Assembly: GCA_038207625.1 (NCBI GenBank)
Contig: JBBQZO010000016.1
Location: 1-64,000 of the forward strand
Length of the DNA stretch: 64,000 nucleotides
Origin: JBBQZO01 sp038207625
Lineage (GTDB): Bacteria; Pseudomonadota; Gammaproteobacteria; Burkholderiales; Burkholderiaceae_D
Direction: 5' to 3'
The notes below the pieces were generated by a model. The model was not told the DNA's origin and made no database searches. It saw only the letters and a program-made list of their open reading frames with translations. This document shows positions 8,197-18,944 of the stretch, piece by piece; within the stretch, counting starts at the first letter, position 1, and each line of letters starts with the position of its first letter. The translations under genes and the position numbers were made by a program.

Positions 8197-9132
8197 ATGC
8201 TAAAACAAAGAACGCTCAAACAAATGGTGCGCACCACCGGCGTCGGTCTGCACTCCGGCACCAAGGTGACGCTGACGCTGCGCCCTGCGCCGGTTGACAG
8301 CGGCATCGTGTTCCGCCGCGTCGACCTGAACCCCATCGTCGAGTTTCCCGCCAACGCGCACGCGGTGGGCGACACGCGCATGGCCTCGGTGCTGGTCAAG
8401 GACGGCGCGCGCGTGTCCACCGTCGAGCACCTGATGTCGGCCTGCGCCGGCCTGGGCATCGACAATCTGGTGGTCGAGGTCAGCGCTGAAGAGATCCCCA
8501 TCATGGACGGCTCGGCCTCGTCGTTTGTGTTCTTGTTACAACAGGCCGGCGTGCAGGAGCAGGGCGCGGCCAAGAAATTCATCCGCGTGCTGCGCGAAGT
8601 CGAGGTTCGGCACGGCAGCGGCGCAAGCGAAAAGTGGGCCACGCTGTCGCCCTACGACGGCTTCCGGCTCGATTTTTTCATCGAATTTAATCATCCGGCG
8701 GTCGATGGCACGACCCAGCGCGCCACCGTCGACTTCGGCGACGTCTCGTATGTGCATGACGTGGCACGCGCGCGCACCTTCGGCTTCATGCAGGACGTGG
8801 AAAGCTTGCGCGGCATGGGCCTGGCGCGTGGCGGCTCGCTGGAAAACGCGATCGTCATGGACGAGTACCGCATTCTCAATTCGGACGGCTTGCGCTACGA
8901 GGACGAATTCGTGCGCCACAAGATTTTAGACGCGATCGGTGACCTGTACCTGGTCGGCCACCCGCTGCTGGCCTGCTACAAGGCGCACAAGTCGGGCCAT
9001 GCGCTCAACAACGAACTGCTGCGCGCGCTGCTGGCCCAGCCGGACGCTTACGAAATTGTCGCCTTCGACGACAGCGTGCACGCGCCGGCGTCGTATTTGC
9101 GCCAGATGGACCGTGAGTGGGCGCTCACATGA
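8197..9132 (+). CDS. lpxC: UDP-3-O-acyl-N-acetylglucosamine deacetylase
   Basis: Zinc enzyme catalysing the committed step of lipid A synthesis in the cytoplasm. The 311 residues contain the zinc and catalytic motif VEHLMSA (Glu77, His78), the RHKILDAIGD motif supplying the other zinc ligands (about 237-246), and KSGHALNN with the catalytic His (about 264). No ribosome site is visible upstream of ATG 8197, in keeping with the TATAAT placed directly before it. It is followed by a converging unrelated gene. Confidence 0.97.
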   Translation: MLKQRTLKQMVRTTGVGLHSGTKVTLTLRPAPVDSGIVFRRVDLNPIVEFPANAHAVGDTRMASVLVKDGARVSTVEHLMSACAGLGIDNLVVEVSAEEIPIMDGSASSFVFLLQQAGVQEQGAAKKFIRVLREVEVRHGSGASEKWATLSPYDGFRLDFFIEFNHPAVDGTTQRATVDFGDVSYVHDVARARTFGFMQDVESLRGMGLARGGSLENAIVMDEYRILNSDGLRYEDEFVRHKILDAIGDLYLVGHPLLACYKAHKSGHALNNELLRALLAQPDAYEIVAFDDSVHAPASYLRQMDREWALT

Positions 9133-9145
9133 CGGGCTTTGCGGC

Positions 9146-9835
9146 TTAACCGTCGTCGCTGTTGCGCGACGCCCGCGAGGGCGGCGCGGCGCCGGGAATA
9201 GTGATTTCGATGAGCCCGGCGAGGTGCTTAATCCACAGCAAGAGCAAGCACAACCAGAGTCCATACAGGCTAACCGCCACCACCAAATAGCGTTCTGTGC
9301 TGGGCTGCGCCAGTTTTTCCGTGACTCTGGACGCGTACTGGGCGTTGGCATACGAGGCGCCGATCAGGAAGGTTGCCGTAATCAGCGCGAACTGGACGAA
9401 GTTCAGCTTGTGCTGTTCTTCGGCCGACTCACTACGTACCCATGTGTACATTAAGAACGTGACAATCTGCGCCAGACAGGCATCGTAGTTGGCCCAGAAT
9501 GCGAGCGAATCCTGCTGTGTTTCCCTGGCCGTAATCACAAACGTCAGCAAGGCGCTGGAAATGCTGAAACTGCGTGCGAAGCGTAACTGGTCTTCGCCCT
9601 CGCCAGGCTCGAAGACGGTGACGTATTTGAACGACAAGACGGCCGACAGGGCAAGGACGGCGAACACGGGCAACGACACCCAGAACCAGTTGACCTTTTC
9701 GAGCCGTTCGCACGTCAAGATCAAGGCGATCGTCCCAAATGCGATGACCGAATAGAACGGTGACTTGGTCGGGCTGAAATAGCTCAGAATCGTCGACGCG
9801 AACGATGTGGCTGGACCAACGAACGCGAATGACAT
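9146..9835 (-). CDS. Orphan integral membrane protein, unknown function
   Basis: I do not recognise this 229-residue protein. It has about five hydrophobic segments, the first near residues 20-45 and the last close to the C-terminus (LVVAVSLYGLWLCLLLLWI). A hydrophilic stretch with FEPGEGEDQLRFARS lies in the middle. The start chosen is ATG 9835 with an exact GGAGGT four bases upstream; the open frame continues further but without family signal. It is convergent with lpxC, 13 bases away. The topology resembles small uncharacterised Oxalobacteraceae membrane proteins, but no function can be given. Confidence 0.75.
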   Translation of the reverse strand: MSFAFVGPATSFASTILSYFSPTKSPFYSVIAFGTIALILTCERLEKVNWFWVSLPVFAVLALSAVLSFKYVTVFEPGEGEDQLRFARSFSISSALLTFVITARETQQDSLAFWANYDACLAQIVTFLMYTWVRSESAEEQHKLNFVQFALITATFLIGASYANAQYASRVTEKLAQPSTERYLVVAVSLYGLWLCLLLLWIKHLAGLIEITIPGAAPPSRASRNSDDG

Positions 9836-10097
9836 GCGACCTCCAGAAATCCCCGGGCGCGCACCAGGCCGCGCATTGGGTCTCGCCCAAACCATCCGTT
9901 TAGTCCGACCGAGCCACTGTCGTCCAGCAGCCGGGCGGACCGAACCGCAGCCGATCCTTGCGACGCAAGCGGCGTGCGCGCTGGAGAGCAATACCGTGAT
10001 TTAACGTTAGCGTCATGGCGGCGCGCCGGTTTGTCGCAGATCAGAGCTTGTCGCCGCGTTGCCGGGCTGCGGCTTGTCTGACGCCGCCGCCGGCGCC

Positions 10098-10562
10098 TTA
10101 GCGGCGCCGGTTGGCCATCGCGCGCACGGCCGCGATCAAGGCCTGGTTCTGCGCCGTCGCCTCGAGCGTGTCGCCCAGTTCGGCGAAGGCCGACACGGCC
10201 CGCTCGGGCAGCACCAGTTGGTGGGTATGCACCACCGGCGGGATGCTCTTGCCAACTTGCACCTTGAGCCGGATCGTCGTCACTTGCCAGCCACGCTGCT
10301 GCAGCGCAGCTTGCAACTTGGGCACTTGTTGCTTGAGCTTGGCGGCGACCGCCGAGCTGGGCGTGGCCAGCACCAGTTCGCCGTCCTGGAACTGCAAGAT
10401 CTCGACACTGTTGAACATGGCCGGCAGCGCGGCCGCGCAATCGGTTTGCAGCGAGGCCATCCGCATCGCGGTGGGCAGCAAGCTGGCCATGCGCTCGTTG
10501 GCGCGCAGGAAGTCGGTGGCCCCTAACGCGGGAGCGCGGGTACGGGTGCCGAAAATGTGCAT
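10098..10562 (-). CDS. DUF721 / DciA-like protein
   Basis: DciA-type proteins load the replicative helicase DnaB in bacteria lacking DnaC; the DUF721 domain is their shared part. The roughly 154-residue product begins MHIFGTRTRAPALG and has the domain core FNSVEILQFQDGELVLATPSSAVAAKLKQQ (residue positions about 45-75), where DUF721 proteins show a beta hairpin followed by a helix. The C-terminus is Arg-rich. A start at 10601 adding 13 residues is equally possible. It is divergent from secA, the usual DUF721 position in Burkholderiales. Confidence 0.8.
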   Translation of the reverse strand: MHIFGTRTRAPALGATDFLRANERMASLLPTAMRMASLQTDCAAALPAMFNSVEILQFQDGELVLATPSSAVAAKLKQQVPKLQAALQQRGWQVTTIRLKVQVGKSIPPVVHTHQLVLPERAVSAFAELGDTLEATAQNQALIAAVRAMANRRR

Positions 10563-10759
10563 GGGACGGATGTTGCCTTGCCGGGAAGAAGAAAATTGCA
10601 TGTGTTGGCACGATAGCACACAGCGGCCCGGCCGGTGGCGCCAGCCCGCGTGAATCTTGCTGGGCGGGCATATTTGATAAGATTCTTTGGGGCCGCTACT
10701 TGTGTTCTGCACCAATATCCCCAATCTAGGCCCCATCGCATGATAAAATCACCCTCTTT

Positions 10760-10789
10760 TTGCCATGGTCGGGCTCGATGGGATATCAA
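10760..10789 (+). promoter_or_regulatory. Possible secA promoter
   Basis: TTGCCA at 10760-10765 is followed after 18 bases by TATCAA (10784-10789). The adjoining GATATCAAAATGATATC repeats a 6-base palindrome twice and could be an operator. Weak evidence only. Confidence 0.3.
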
Positions 10790-10840
10790 AATGATATCAA
10801 TGAGCCTTTTTTTTTGCGGCGTTTTTTCAAGAATTCAAGC

Positions 10841-13594
<2,754 letters not shown>

Positions 13595-13624
13595 ACCATT
13601 AAGCGGACCAGCAGTTGAGCAAGG

Positions 13625-13660
13625 GGGGCGGAAGAGTGAAAATTCTTCCGCCCCTTTTTT
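13625..13660 (+). terminator. Rho-independent terminator after secA
   Basis: Arms GGGGCGGAAGA (13625-13635) and TCTTCCGCCCC (13644-13654) enclose an 8-base loop and are followed directly by TTTTTT (13655-13660). Confidence 0.92.
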
Positions 13661-13691
13661 CATGTGCGGACCCGCAACGAGGAGTGCCCGA

Positions 13692-14867
13692 TTGACCACC
13701 AGCGCCGCCACCGTCGCGCCCGACGACGAAACGTATTGGGCCGCCATCCGCGCCCAGTATGATGTCTCGCCCGACTTCATCAATCTTGAAAACGGCTACT
13801 ACGGGATGCAGGCCAGGCCCGTGTTCGAGGCCTACCAGCGTTATCAGCGCGAAGTCAGCGCCGAAAACTCCTACTTCCTGCGCACCCGTTTCGCGGGACG
13901 GCTGGCCGCCGCGAAGCAGGCGCTGGCCGGCTTTTGCGGCGTCGCGGCCGACGAGCTGCACATCACCCGCAACGCCGTCGAGGCGCTCAACATCGTCTTG
14001 CAGGGCTATCCGTTCGCGTCTGGCGACCAGGTGCTGTGCGCCACGCACGATTACGACAGCGCGCTCGACACGCTGGCCATGCTTGAGCAGCGCAAGCAGG
14101 TGCTGACGGTGCCGCTGGCGGTGCCGCTCGATCCGGACAGCGACGCGCAGATCGTGGCGCTGTACGAAGACGCGATCGGCCCGCGCACCCGCCTGCTGCT
14201 GCTGACCCACATCGTGCACCGCACCGGCCAGATCATGCCGGTGGCGCAGATCGCCGCGATGGCGCGCCGGCATGGCGTGGACGTGCTGGTCGACGCCTCG
14301 CACGCGTTCTGCCAACTCGATGTCAAACTGGCCGAGCTGGGCGCCGACTTCGTCTGCCTGAATCTGCACAAATGGCTGGGCGCGCCGCTTGGGGTGGGCT
14401 TGTTGCACATCCGCGCCGGTCGCATCAAGGAAATCGCGCCGCTGTTCGGCGACGTCGCGCACGCGCCGCAGGACATCGCCAAGTTCTCCAACGTGGGCGT
14501 GCTGCCGCCCGAGCCGATCATGGCGATCGAGGACGCGCTGGCCTTCCACCAGGCGATCGGCGGCGCCAACAAGGAGGCCCGCCTGCGCTATCTGAAACAC
14601 TACTGGCTCGACCGGGTGGCGGCCTTGCCCAGGCTGCGAATGTTCACGCCGCGCGCGCCCGAACGCTCGTGCGCGATCGCCAGCTTCGGTATCGACGGCA
14701 TGCCGGCCGCGCTGGTCGCGCAGCGCCTGATGGACGAGCAGCGCATCTTCACGGTGGTGCGCGCGCTCGGGGACGGGCAGCAGGCGGTACGCGTGACACC
14801 GCATCTGCACACCAGCACCGCCCAGCTTGACGCGCTGGTGGTGGCGATCGGCGCGCTGGCGCGCTAG
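13692..14867 (+). CDS. Class V aminotransferase (PLP-dependent)
   Basis: Fold-type I PLP enzyme of the NifS / isopenicillin-N-epimerase-like group; substrate unknown. In the 391 residues, LENGYYGMQARPV near the N-terminus, ITRNAVEALNIVL (cofactor phosphate region), DASHAFCQLD (Asp binding the PLP nitrogen) and LNLHKWLGAPLGVG (internal aldimine Lys) are visible. TTG 13692 is chosen because AGGAG ends seven bases upstream; the earlier ATG 13662 touches the secA terminator T-run. It stands alone, converging on the ABC exporter gene. Confidence 0.85.
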   Translation: MTTSAATVAPDDETYWAAIRAQYDVSPDFINLENGYYGMQARPVFEAYQRYQREVSAENSYFLRTRFAGRLAAAKQALAGFCGVAADELHITRNAVEALNIVLQGYPFASGDQVLCATHDYDSALDTLAMLEQRKQVLTVPLAVPLDPDSDAQIVALYEDAIGPRTRLLLLTHIVHRTGQIMPVAQIAAMARRHGVDVLVDASHAFCQLDVKLAELGADFVCLNLHKWLGAPLGVGLLHIRAGRIKEIAPLFGDVAHAPQDIAKFSNVGVLPPEPIMAIEDALAFHQAIGGANKEARLRYLKHYWLDRVAALPRLRMFTPRAPERSCAIASFGIDGMPAALVAQRLMDEQRIFTVVRALGDGQQAVRVTPHLHTSTAQLDALVVAIGALAR

Positions 14868-14892
14868 CGGCGGTTCCGGCTCGCGCTGCCGG

Positions 14893-17022
14893 CTAGGCCG
14901 CCAGCGTCTCGCCCGCACGGTGCGCGGACGGCGGCGGCGCACCGGCGCCTTTCTCCAGCAAGCGATCAAACACGACGGTGCCGTGCTCGATGCCGATGAC
15001 CCGGTCGGCCGCGGCGATGGTTTCGGGCCTGTGCGCGACGACGATCCGGGTGATCGCGAGCGCCTTCAGGGATGCGTTGATGGTCGATTCGCGCTCCATG
15101 TCCAGATGCGACGTCGCCTCGTCGAGAATCAGGATGCGCGGACGGCGATACAGGGCGCGCGCCAGCAACAGTCGTTGTTTTTGGCCGCCGGACAGCGTCG
15201 ATCCCATATCGCCAAGATAGGTGTCGGTGCGCATCGGCATGCGCAGAATGTCGTCCTCGAGCGAGGCCTGGCGCAGACACGTCCAGACCAGTTCGATATC
15301 GATGTGCTCGTCGAAGAAGGCGACATTTTCGGCCACCGAACCCGATAGCAGTTCGTCGTCCTGCATCACGACACCGAGCGCGCCGCGCACCGCATTCGGT
15401 CCCCACGACGCCAGCGAGCGGCCGTCGATCCTGACCTCGCCGCCCGAGGCGGGATACAGGCTGCACAGCACCTTGAGCAGCGTCGACTTGCCGCAGCCAG
15501 AAGGCCCGACGATGGCGACGAATTCGCCTGGCTCGATGCGGAACGAGACGCCACTAAGGATGGCCGGTTCCTGCGCCGCGTAGCGGAATGCAACATTGGC
15601 AAATTCGACCGCGCCGCGCAGCGATTGCGGATCGACGCCAGCGTCGTCTATGCCGGCCTCCTTCGGCGTCAAGACGATATCGGCCAGCCGGTACGAATAG
15701 ATGTCGGTCAGACGCCAATGCATCATCTGGTCAAACAATGCGCCGGCACGGGCACTGAACTGCGTCTGATACGACATGAACGCATACAGCAAGCCGACCG
15801 TCATGTTGCCGTCGATGACCGCGCTGGCCCCGAGATAGATCAGCACGATGTTGACGCCCGTGTCGACCAGGCCATGCAGCGATGAAAAGGCCAGTTCGGC
15901 GGCATGCAGGGCTTGATCGCGCTTGATCGTCTCGGCGAACTTGTTGGCCCAGTCGCTTTCGCGGGCCGTTTCAGCCCCCATGACTTTCAGAGTTTGAATG
16001 GCACGCACCGTCTCGATCCGTTTGCCGTTCTCGGCGATTCGGGCGCTCAGTGCCTGCGTCCCCAGGCGCATGCTCAGCGGCAATGCGCCCAGGCGGATCG
16101 CCACGTACAAGCCGAATCCAAGCAGCACCACGCAGGCCAGTTGAGGCGCAAACACCAGCATCATCACCAGCGTGACGAGCGCCAGCAGGCCATCGACGAT
16201 GGTGGTCACCAAACTGCCGGAGATCAGCTCGCGCACCGGCGTGATGGCGTCGAAACGCGACAGCACGTCGGCCAGTTTGCGCCGTTGAAACCATGGCAAC
16301 GGCAAACGCAACAGATGGCGGAATAGGCGCAAGCTCATATCCCAATTCAACAATGCCGTCAGCCGCAAGGTGATCACGCCGCGCATCGCGTTCGCGCCGA
16401 CATTGAACAGGCCAAACAGCCCGAAGCCGATGGCCAACGTGAGCAATAGTTGATGGTCGCCCTTGACGGCGGCCTGGTCGATCGCCAGCTGCATATAGAA
16501 CGGACTGGCCACGATGTAGGCTTGCAGCAGCAGCGACAGGATCAATACCTGGCTCAGGCTGGCGTAGATCGCCGGTTGCAAACGGAACCAGGACCACAGG
16601 CTGAGCGGGCTTTTCGCCTTGCGTTTGACAAATTCCGGGGCCGCCGACAGCTCGACCGCCACGCCGGTAAATTGCACCGACACCTGCGCGATCGATAAAC
16701 GACGCCGACCGATTGCCGGGTCGTGAATGGTGACCTGGTCGCCCTTGACGCGCTCGAGCGTCACGTAGTGCTGCATACCCCAATGCAGGATCGCGGGGCA
16801 TGTCAAGTCGCGCAGTTCGGCCAGCTCGCAGCGCACGGCGCGCGCCACCAGGCCGACCGAGGCGGCAATGGCAAGCAGTTCCTTGACGCTCAGCCCGCGC
16901 GCCGACACCCCATGCTTACGGCGCAGTTCAGCAAGCTCGACCGGTGCGCCCAGCTGTGCCAGTGCGAGGGCGATGCAGGCCAGGCCGCATTCCGAAGTTT
17001 CAGATTGGTACGACAAGTACAT
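14893..17022 (-). CDS. Peptidase-containing ABC exporter (C39 family, CvaB/LagD-like)
   Basis: Inner-membrane exporter that cleaves double-glycine leaders and pumps the peptide out. Of 709 residues, 1-130 form a C39 peptidase: Gln6, catalytic Cys12 in SECGLACIA, His85 in MQHYVTL and Asp101 in IHDPA. A six-helix membrane domain occupies about 150-440, and the ABC domain has GPSGCGKST, LSGGQKQRLLLARAL, ILILDEATSHLD and VVAHRPE. All catalytic residues are intact. It is the last gene of the minus-strand cluster with the adaptor, the GG-leader protein and the CPBP protease. No TolC homologue is nearby. Confidence 0.95.
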   Translation of the reverse strand: MYLSYQSETSECGLACIALALAQLGAPVELAELRRKHGVSARGLSVKELLAIAASVGLVARAVRCELAELRDLTCPAILHWGMQHYVTLERVKGDQVTIHDPAIGRRRLSIAQVSVQFTGVAVELSAAPEFVKRKAKSPLSLWSWFRLQPAIYASLSQVLILSLLLQAYIVASPFYMQLAIDQAAVKGDHQLLLTLAIGFGLFGLFNVGANAMRGVITLRLTALLNWDMSLRLFRHLLRLPLPWFQRRKLADVLSRFDAITPVRELISGSLVTTIVDGLLALVTLVMMLVFAPQLACVVLLGFGLYVAIRLGALPLSMRLGTQALSARIAENGKRIETVRAIQTLKVMGAETARESDWANKFAETIKRDQALHAAELAFSSLHGLVDTGVNIVLIYLGASAVIDGNMTVGLLYAFMSYQTQFSARAGALFDQMMHWRLTDIYSYRLADIVLTPKEAGIDDAGVDPQSLRGAVEFANVAFRYAAQEPAILSGVSFRIEPGEFVAIVGPSGCGKSTLLKVLCSLYPASGGEVRIDGRSLASWGPNAVRGALGVVMQDDELLSGSVAENVAFFDEHIDIELVWTCLRQASLEDDILRMPMRTDTYLGDMGSTLSGGQKQRLLLARALYRRPRILILDEATSHLDMERESTINASLKALAITRIVVAHRPETIAAADRVIGIEHGTVVFDRLLEKGAGAPPPSAHRAGETLAA

Positions 17023-17353
17023 GTTTTGACCTTATTGTGGAGCGGCGGCATCGGCCGCCGATGGGGGCGAGTGGCAAGCAATCGGCGGCCTTGCCGCTGC
17101 CTGGCGTGGCGCGCCGCATGCCGAACCGTTACGCGTTGGTGTCTAGCCGATTGCAGTTGGCCGCTGTGCCATATTGGCGCAGACCCGGGGCCGTCAGATA
17201 AACTGCTATTTATCATGGCAAATGATCGCCGCGGCAGCGCCGATAAATCGCGTCGTTGGTGTATTTCGTTCCAGTATCAACAGCGATCGCAGCGACCATG
17301 CCGTTCAGTTGCGCCGAGGCTAACTCGGCTGGGCTTGGGAGTTGGCATTGAGA
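17023..17353 (-). promoter_or_regulatory. 331-bp gap upstream of the exporter, with a dyad
   Basis: No convincing gene was found on either strand. It holds GATAAACTGCTATTTATC (17197-17214; six-base arms around a six-base centre) and a GC hairpin near 17043-17060. The gap suggests that the exporter may have its own promoter rather than depend wholly on the upstream genes. Confidence 0.4.
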
Positions 17354-18121
17354 TCAGGAACGCTGTGGTTTTGAGGCGATGTCAGTTTTGCGCCGGGAAA
17401 AATTTGCAAGCCGTCTTAATCCGGCGGGAAGTTTAAACATGAGGAACGCGCACAGAATGCTCAGGGAGAATGCGGTGTCGGTCAGCGCATTGACTGCTTG
17501 CAGAGTGTGGCTGTAGGTGAATTCTCCAAATTGCTGGAAGCGTGATATTTCATTTCTTAGACTTAAAAAACCAATGAAATCGTAAAAAGCATGCAGACAT
17601 ATCAGCGCGATGATCGATCGGCATCGGATTGCTATGATGCAATATGCCATCGCCGTGAAGAACATGAAAAACTTTCCGGTCAAGTGGATTGCGAAAAAAA
17701 TAATCGACGAGAGAACCGATGAAAAGAAATATCCAATATGTTCGCCAACGCGAATGATGATGACTTTCCGAAATATGTATTCCTCAAAAACGCCGACGCA
17801 CAAGGCGTACGCAGCCAATTTAATTACGATCGGAAATGCTATGTTGCGGGCGATGGCCGATGCGCTGTATTGTTGGTCGGACACGCAACTCGTGATTGCC
17901 GTAAAAATTATCAAATACGCCACAATAAGGGCTATTTGATTCAAAAAAATTTTCGGTGTCAATGAATTTTTTTCGGTCAAGTAGATTGCCAGAAGCGACG
18001 TGATGGCGATGGTGGCGGCCATTTGCATGGACATCCCGGCGGGGTTGCCGGTGTTGATGAAATTGAACAGACATAGTAGCGGTAGGATGACGCGCAGCGC
18101 CAGAGACGTTTTTGTTGTCAT
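17354..18121 (-). CDS. CPBP-family intramembrane metalloprotease
   Basis: Membrane protease of the CAAX-protease/bacteriocin-processing (CPBP, Abi) family. The 255-residue, strongly hydrophobic protein has the three family motifs: EEYIFR with Glu113-Glu114 and Arg118, His146 in FFAIHL, and HAFYD with His177 and Asp181. Family members process prenylated proteins or mature and protect against bacteriocins. Here it sits between a double-glycine-leader protein and its exporter. Its DNA is visibly AT-richer than its neighbours, suggesting acquisition. ATG 18121 was chosen; ATG 18178 adds 19 hydrophilic residues. Confidence 0.85.
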   Translation of the reverse strand: MTTKTSLALRVILPLLCLFNFINTGNPAGMSMQMAATIAITSLLAIYLTEKNSLTPKIFLNQIALIVAYLIIFTAITSCVSDQQYSASAIARNIAFPIVIKLAAYALCVGVFEEYIFRKVIIIRVGEHIGYFFSSVLSSIIFFAIHLTGKFFMFFTAMAYCIIAIRCRSIIALICLHAFYDFIGFLSLRNEISRFQQFGEFTYSHTLQAVNALTDTAFSLSILCAFLMFKLPAGLRRLANFSRRKTDIASKPQRS

Positions 18122-18436
18122 TTTTTGAAGAATGGGCTGATCGGCGTCCGATGCAACGCGACGCCGATCAGTGTCCACGTTTGATCTTTTGGTAAAAAAG
18201 CATACAGAATGAAGGGATTTTCAAAGCCTGCGGCAATTGTCAACTGTGGTCTGGCCAGGTACTTCGAAAAAGCCGACGGAATTCATCACGCAATGTCGCG
18301 AGTTTTCGTCGAATCCATTATTTGATTCGTCAAGAAAACGCGTCATTATTCTCGCCTGGCTAACATCCTGGATGTTAATGCAAGGATTCAAGAATTTTGT
18401 CACCAACGGATCAGGTTCAACAATCAGTCAATCCGA
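18122..18436. other. Gap between GG-leader protein and CPBP protease
   Basis: This 315-bp AT-rich stretch has no convincing gene. It contains the hairpin TAACATC-CTG-GATGTTA (18361-18377). A 61-codon minus-strand frame (18221-18406, TTG start) has no recognisable features. Confidence 0.4.
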
Positions 18437-18922
18437 TCATTGCTTTGGCAGTGAGTGGGCGGCTTTATACGCCTCGCTCAAGGTGCTGCTATCGACGGTT
18501 GATGCGGCGTGGGCCAGGGCGTCGGCGGCGGCATTGGCCAGCGGCGCGCAAATCAAGGCCGCTTGCGCGGCGCGAGCCACGTTGTTTGCATTTTCAATCG
18601 CGCGGGCACAGGCGAACGCCGCCGCCGCCACAGCAGTTGGATCTGCTGAAGTGGGCGAATTACTCCTGTCGTTAATAGCTTGCTGTTGCTCATCATTTGC
18701 CTGGTTGTCGACGATGCGAGTGCCATCTTCAAGGTAGATGTAGTGCGTGTCCGAGCCGCTCGCGCCGGCCGGCCCGAAGTGGCCGGCCGATGGGACCTTT
18801 TTGGGCGATGCGCCAGGCGACGCAATATTTGCAGCAACGGGGGCGCCAAAACCACCGGCGACGATTTCTTGTTCAAAGTCGTTCAAAATACGCGTACGAT
18901 TTCCATTCAAGTTTAATTGCAA
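18437..18922 (-). CDS. Double-glycine-leader exported protein, Ala-rich, unknown function
   Basis: I do not recognise this 161-residue protein. Its first 24 residues form a double-glycine leader ending LNDFEQEIVAGG, matching the L...E..I.GG pattern cleaved by C39 exporters. The predicted 137-residue product has a Gly/Pro/Ser-rich front, a short YIYLEDGTRIVDNQ stretch and an Ala-rich helical tail with only two cysteines, Cys105 and Cys125, which could form a disulfide. Start is TTG 18922, 22 bases after the adaptor gene stop; the nearest Shine-Dalgarno (GGAAG) is about 15 bases away. It is a probable substrate of the exporter at 14893-17022, possibly a bacteriocin. Confidence 0.72.
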   Translation of the reverse strand: MQLNLNGNRTRILNDFEQEIVAGGFGAPVAANIASPGASPKKVPSAGHFGPAGASGSDTHYIYLEDGTRIVDNQANDEQQQAINDRSNSPTSADPTAVAAAAFACARAIENANNVARAAQAALICAPLANAAADALAHAASTVDSSTLSEAYKAAHSLPKQ

Positions 18923-18944
18923 TTGACGAGTTACAAGCTTCCAT

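Noticed and set aside
17023..17353. Second double-glycine peptide upstream of the exporter
   Set aside because: The minus strand was examined for short frames; the 23-residue frame found has no leader pattern.
18221..18406. 61-codon minus-strand frame between the GG-leader gene and the CPBP gene
   Set aside because: TTG start, no ribosome site, no leader motif; kept only as a remote possibility for a small peptide.
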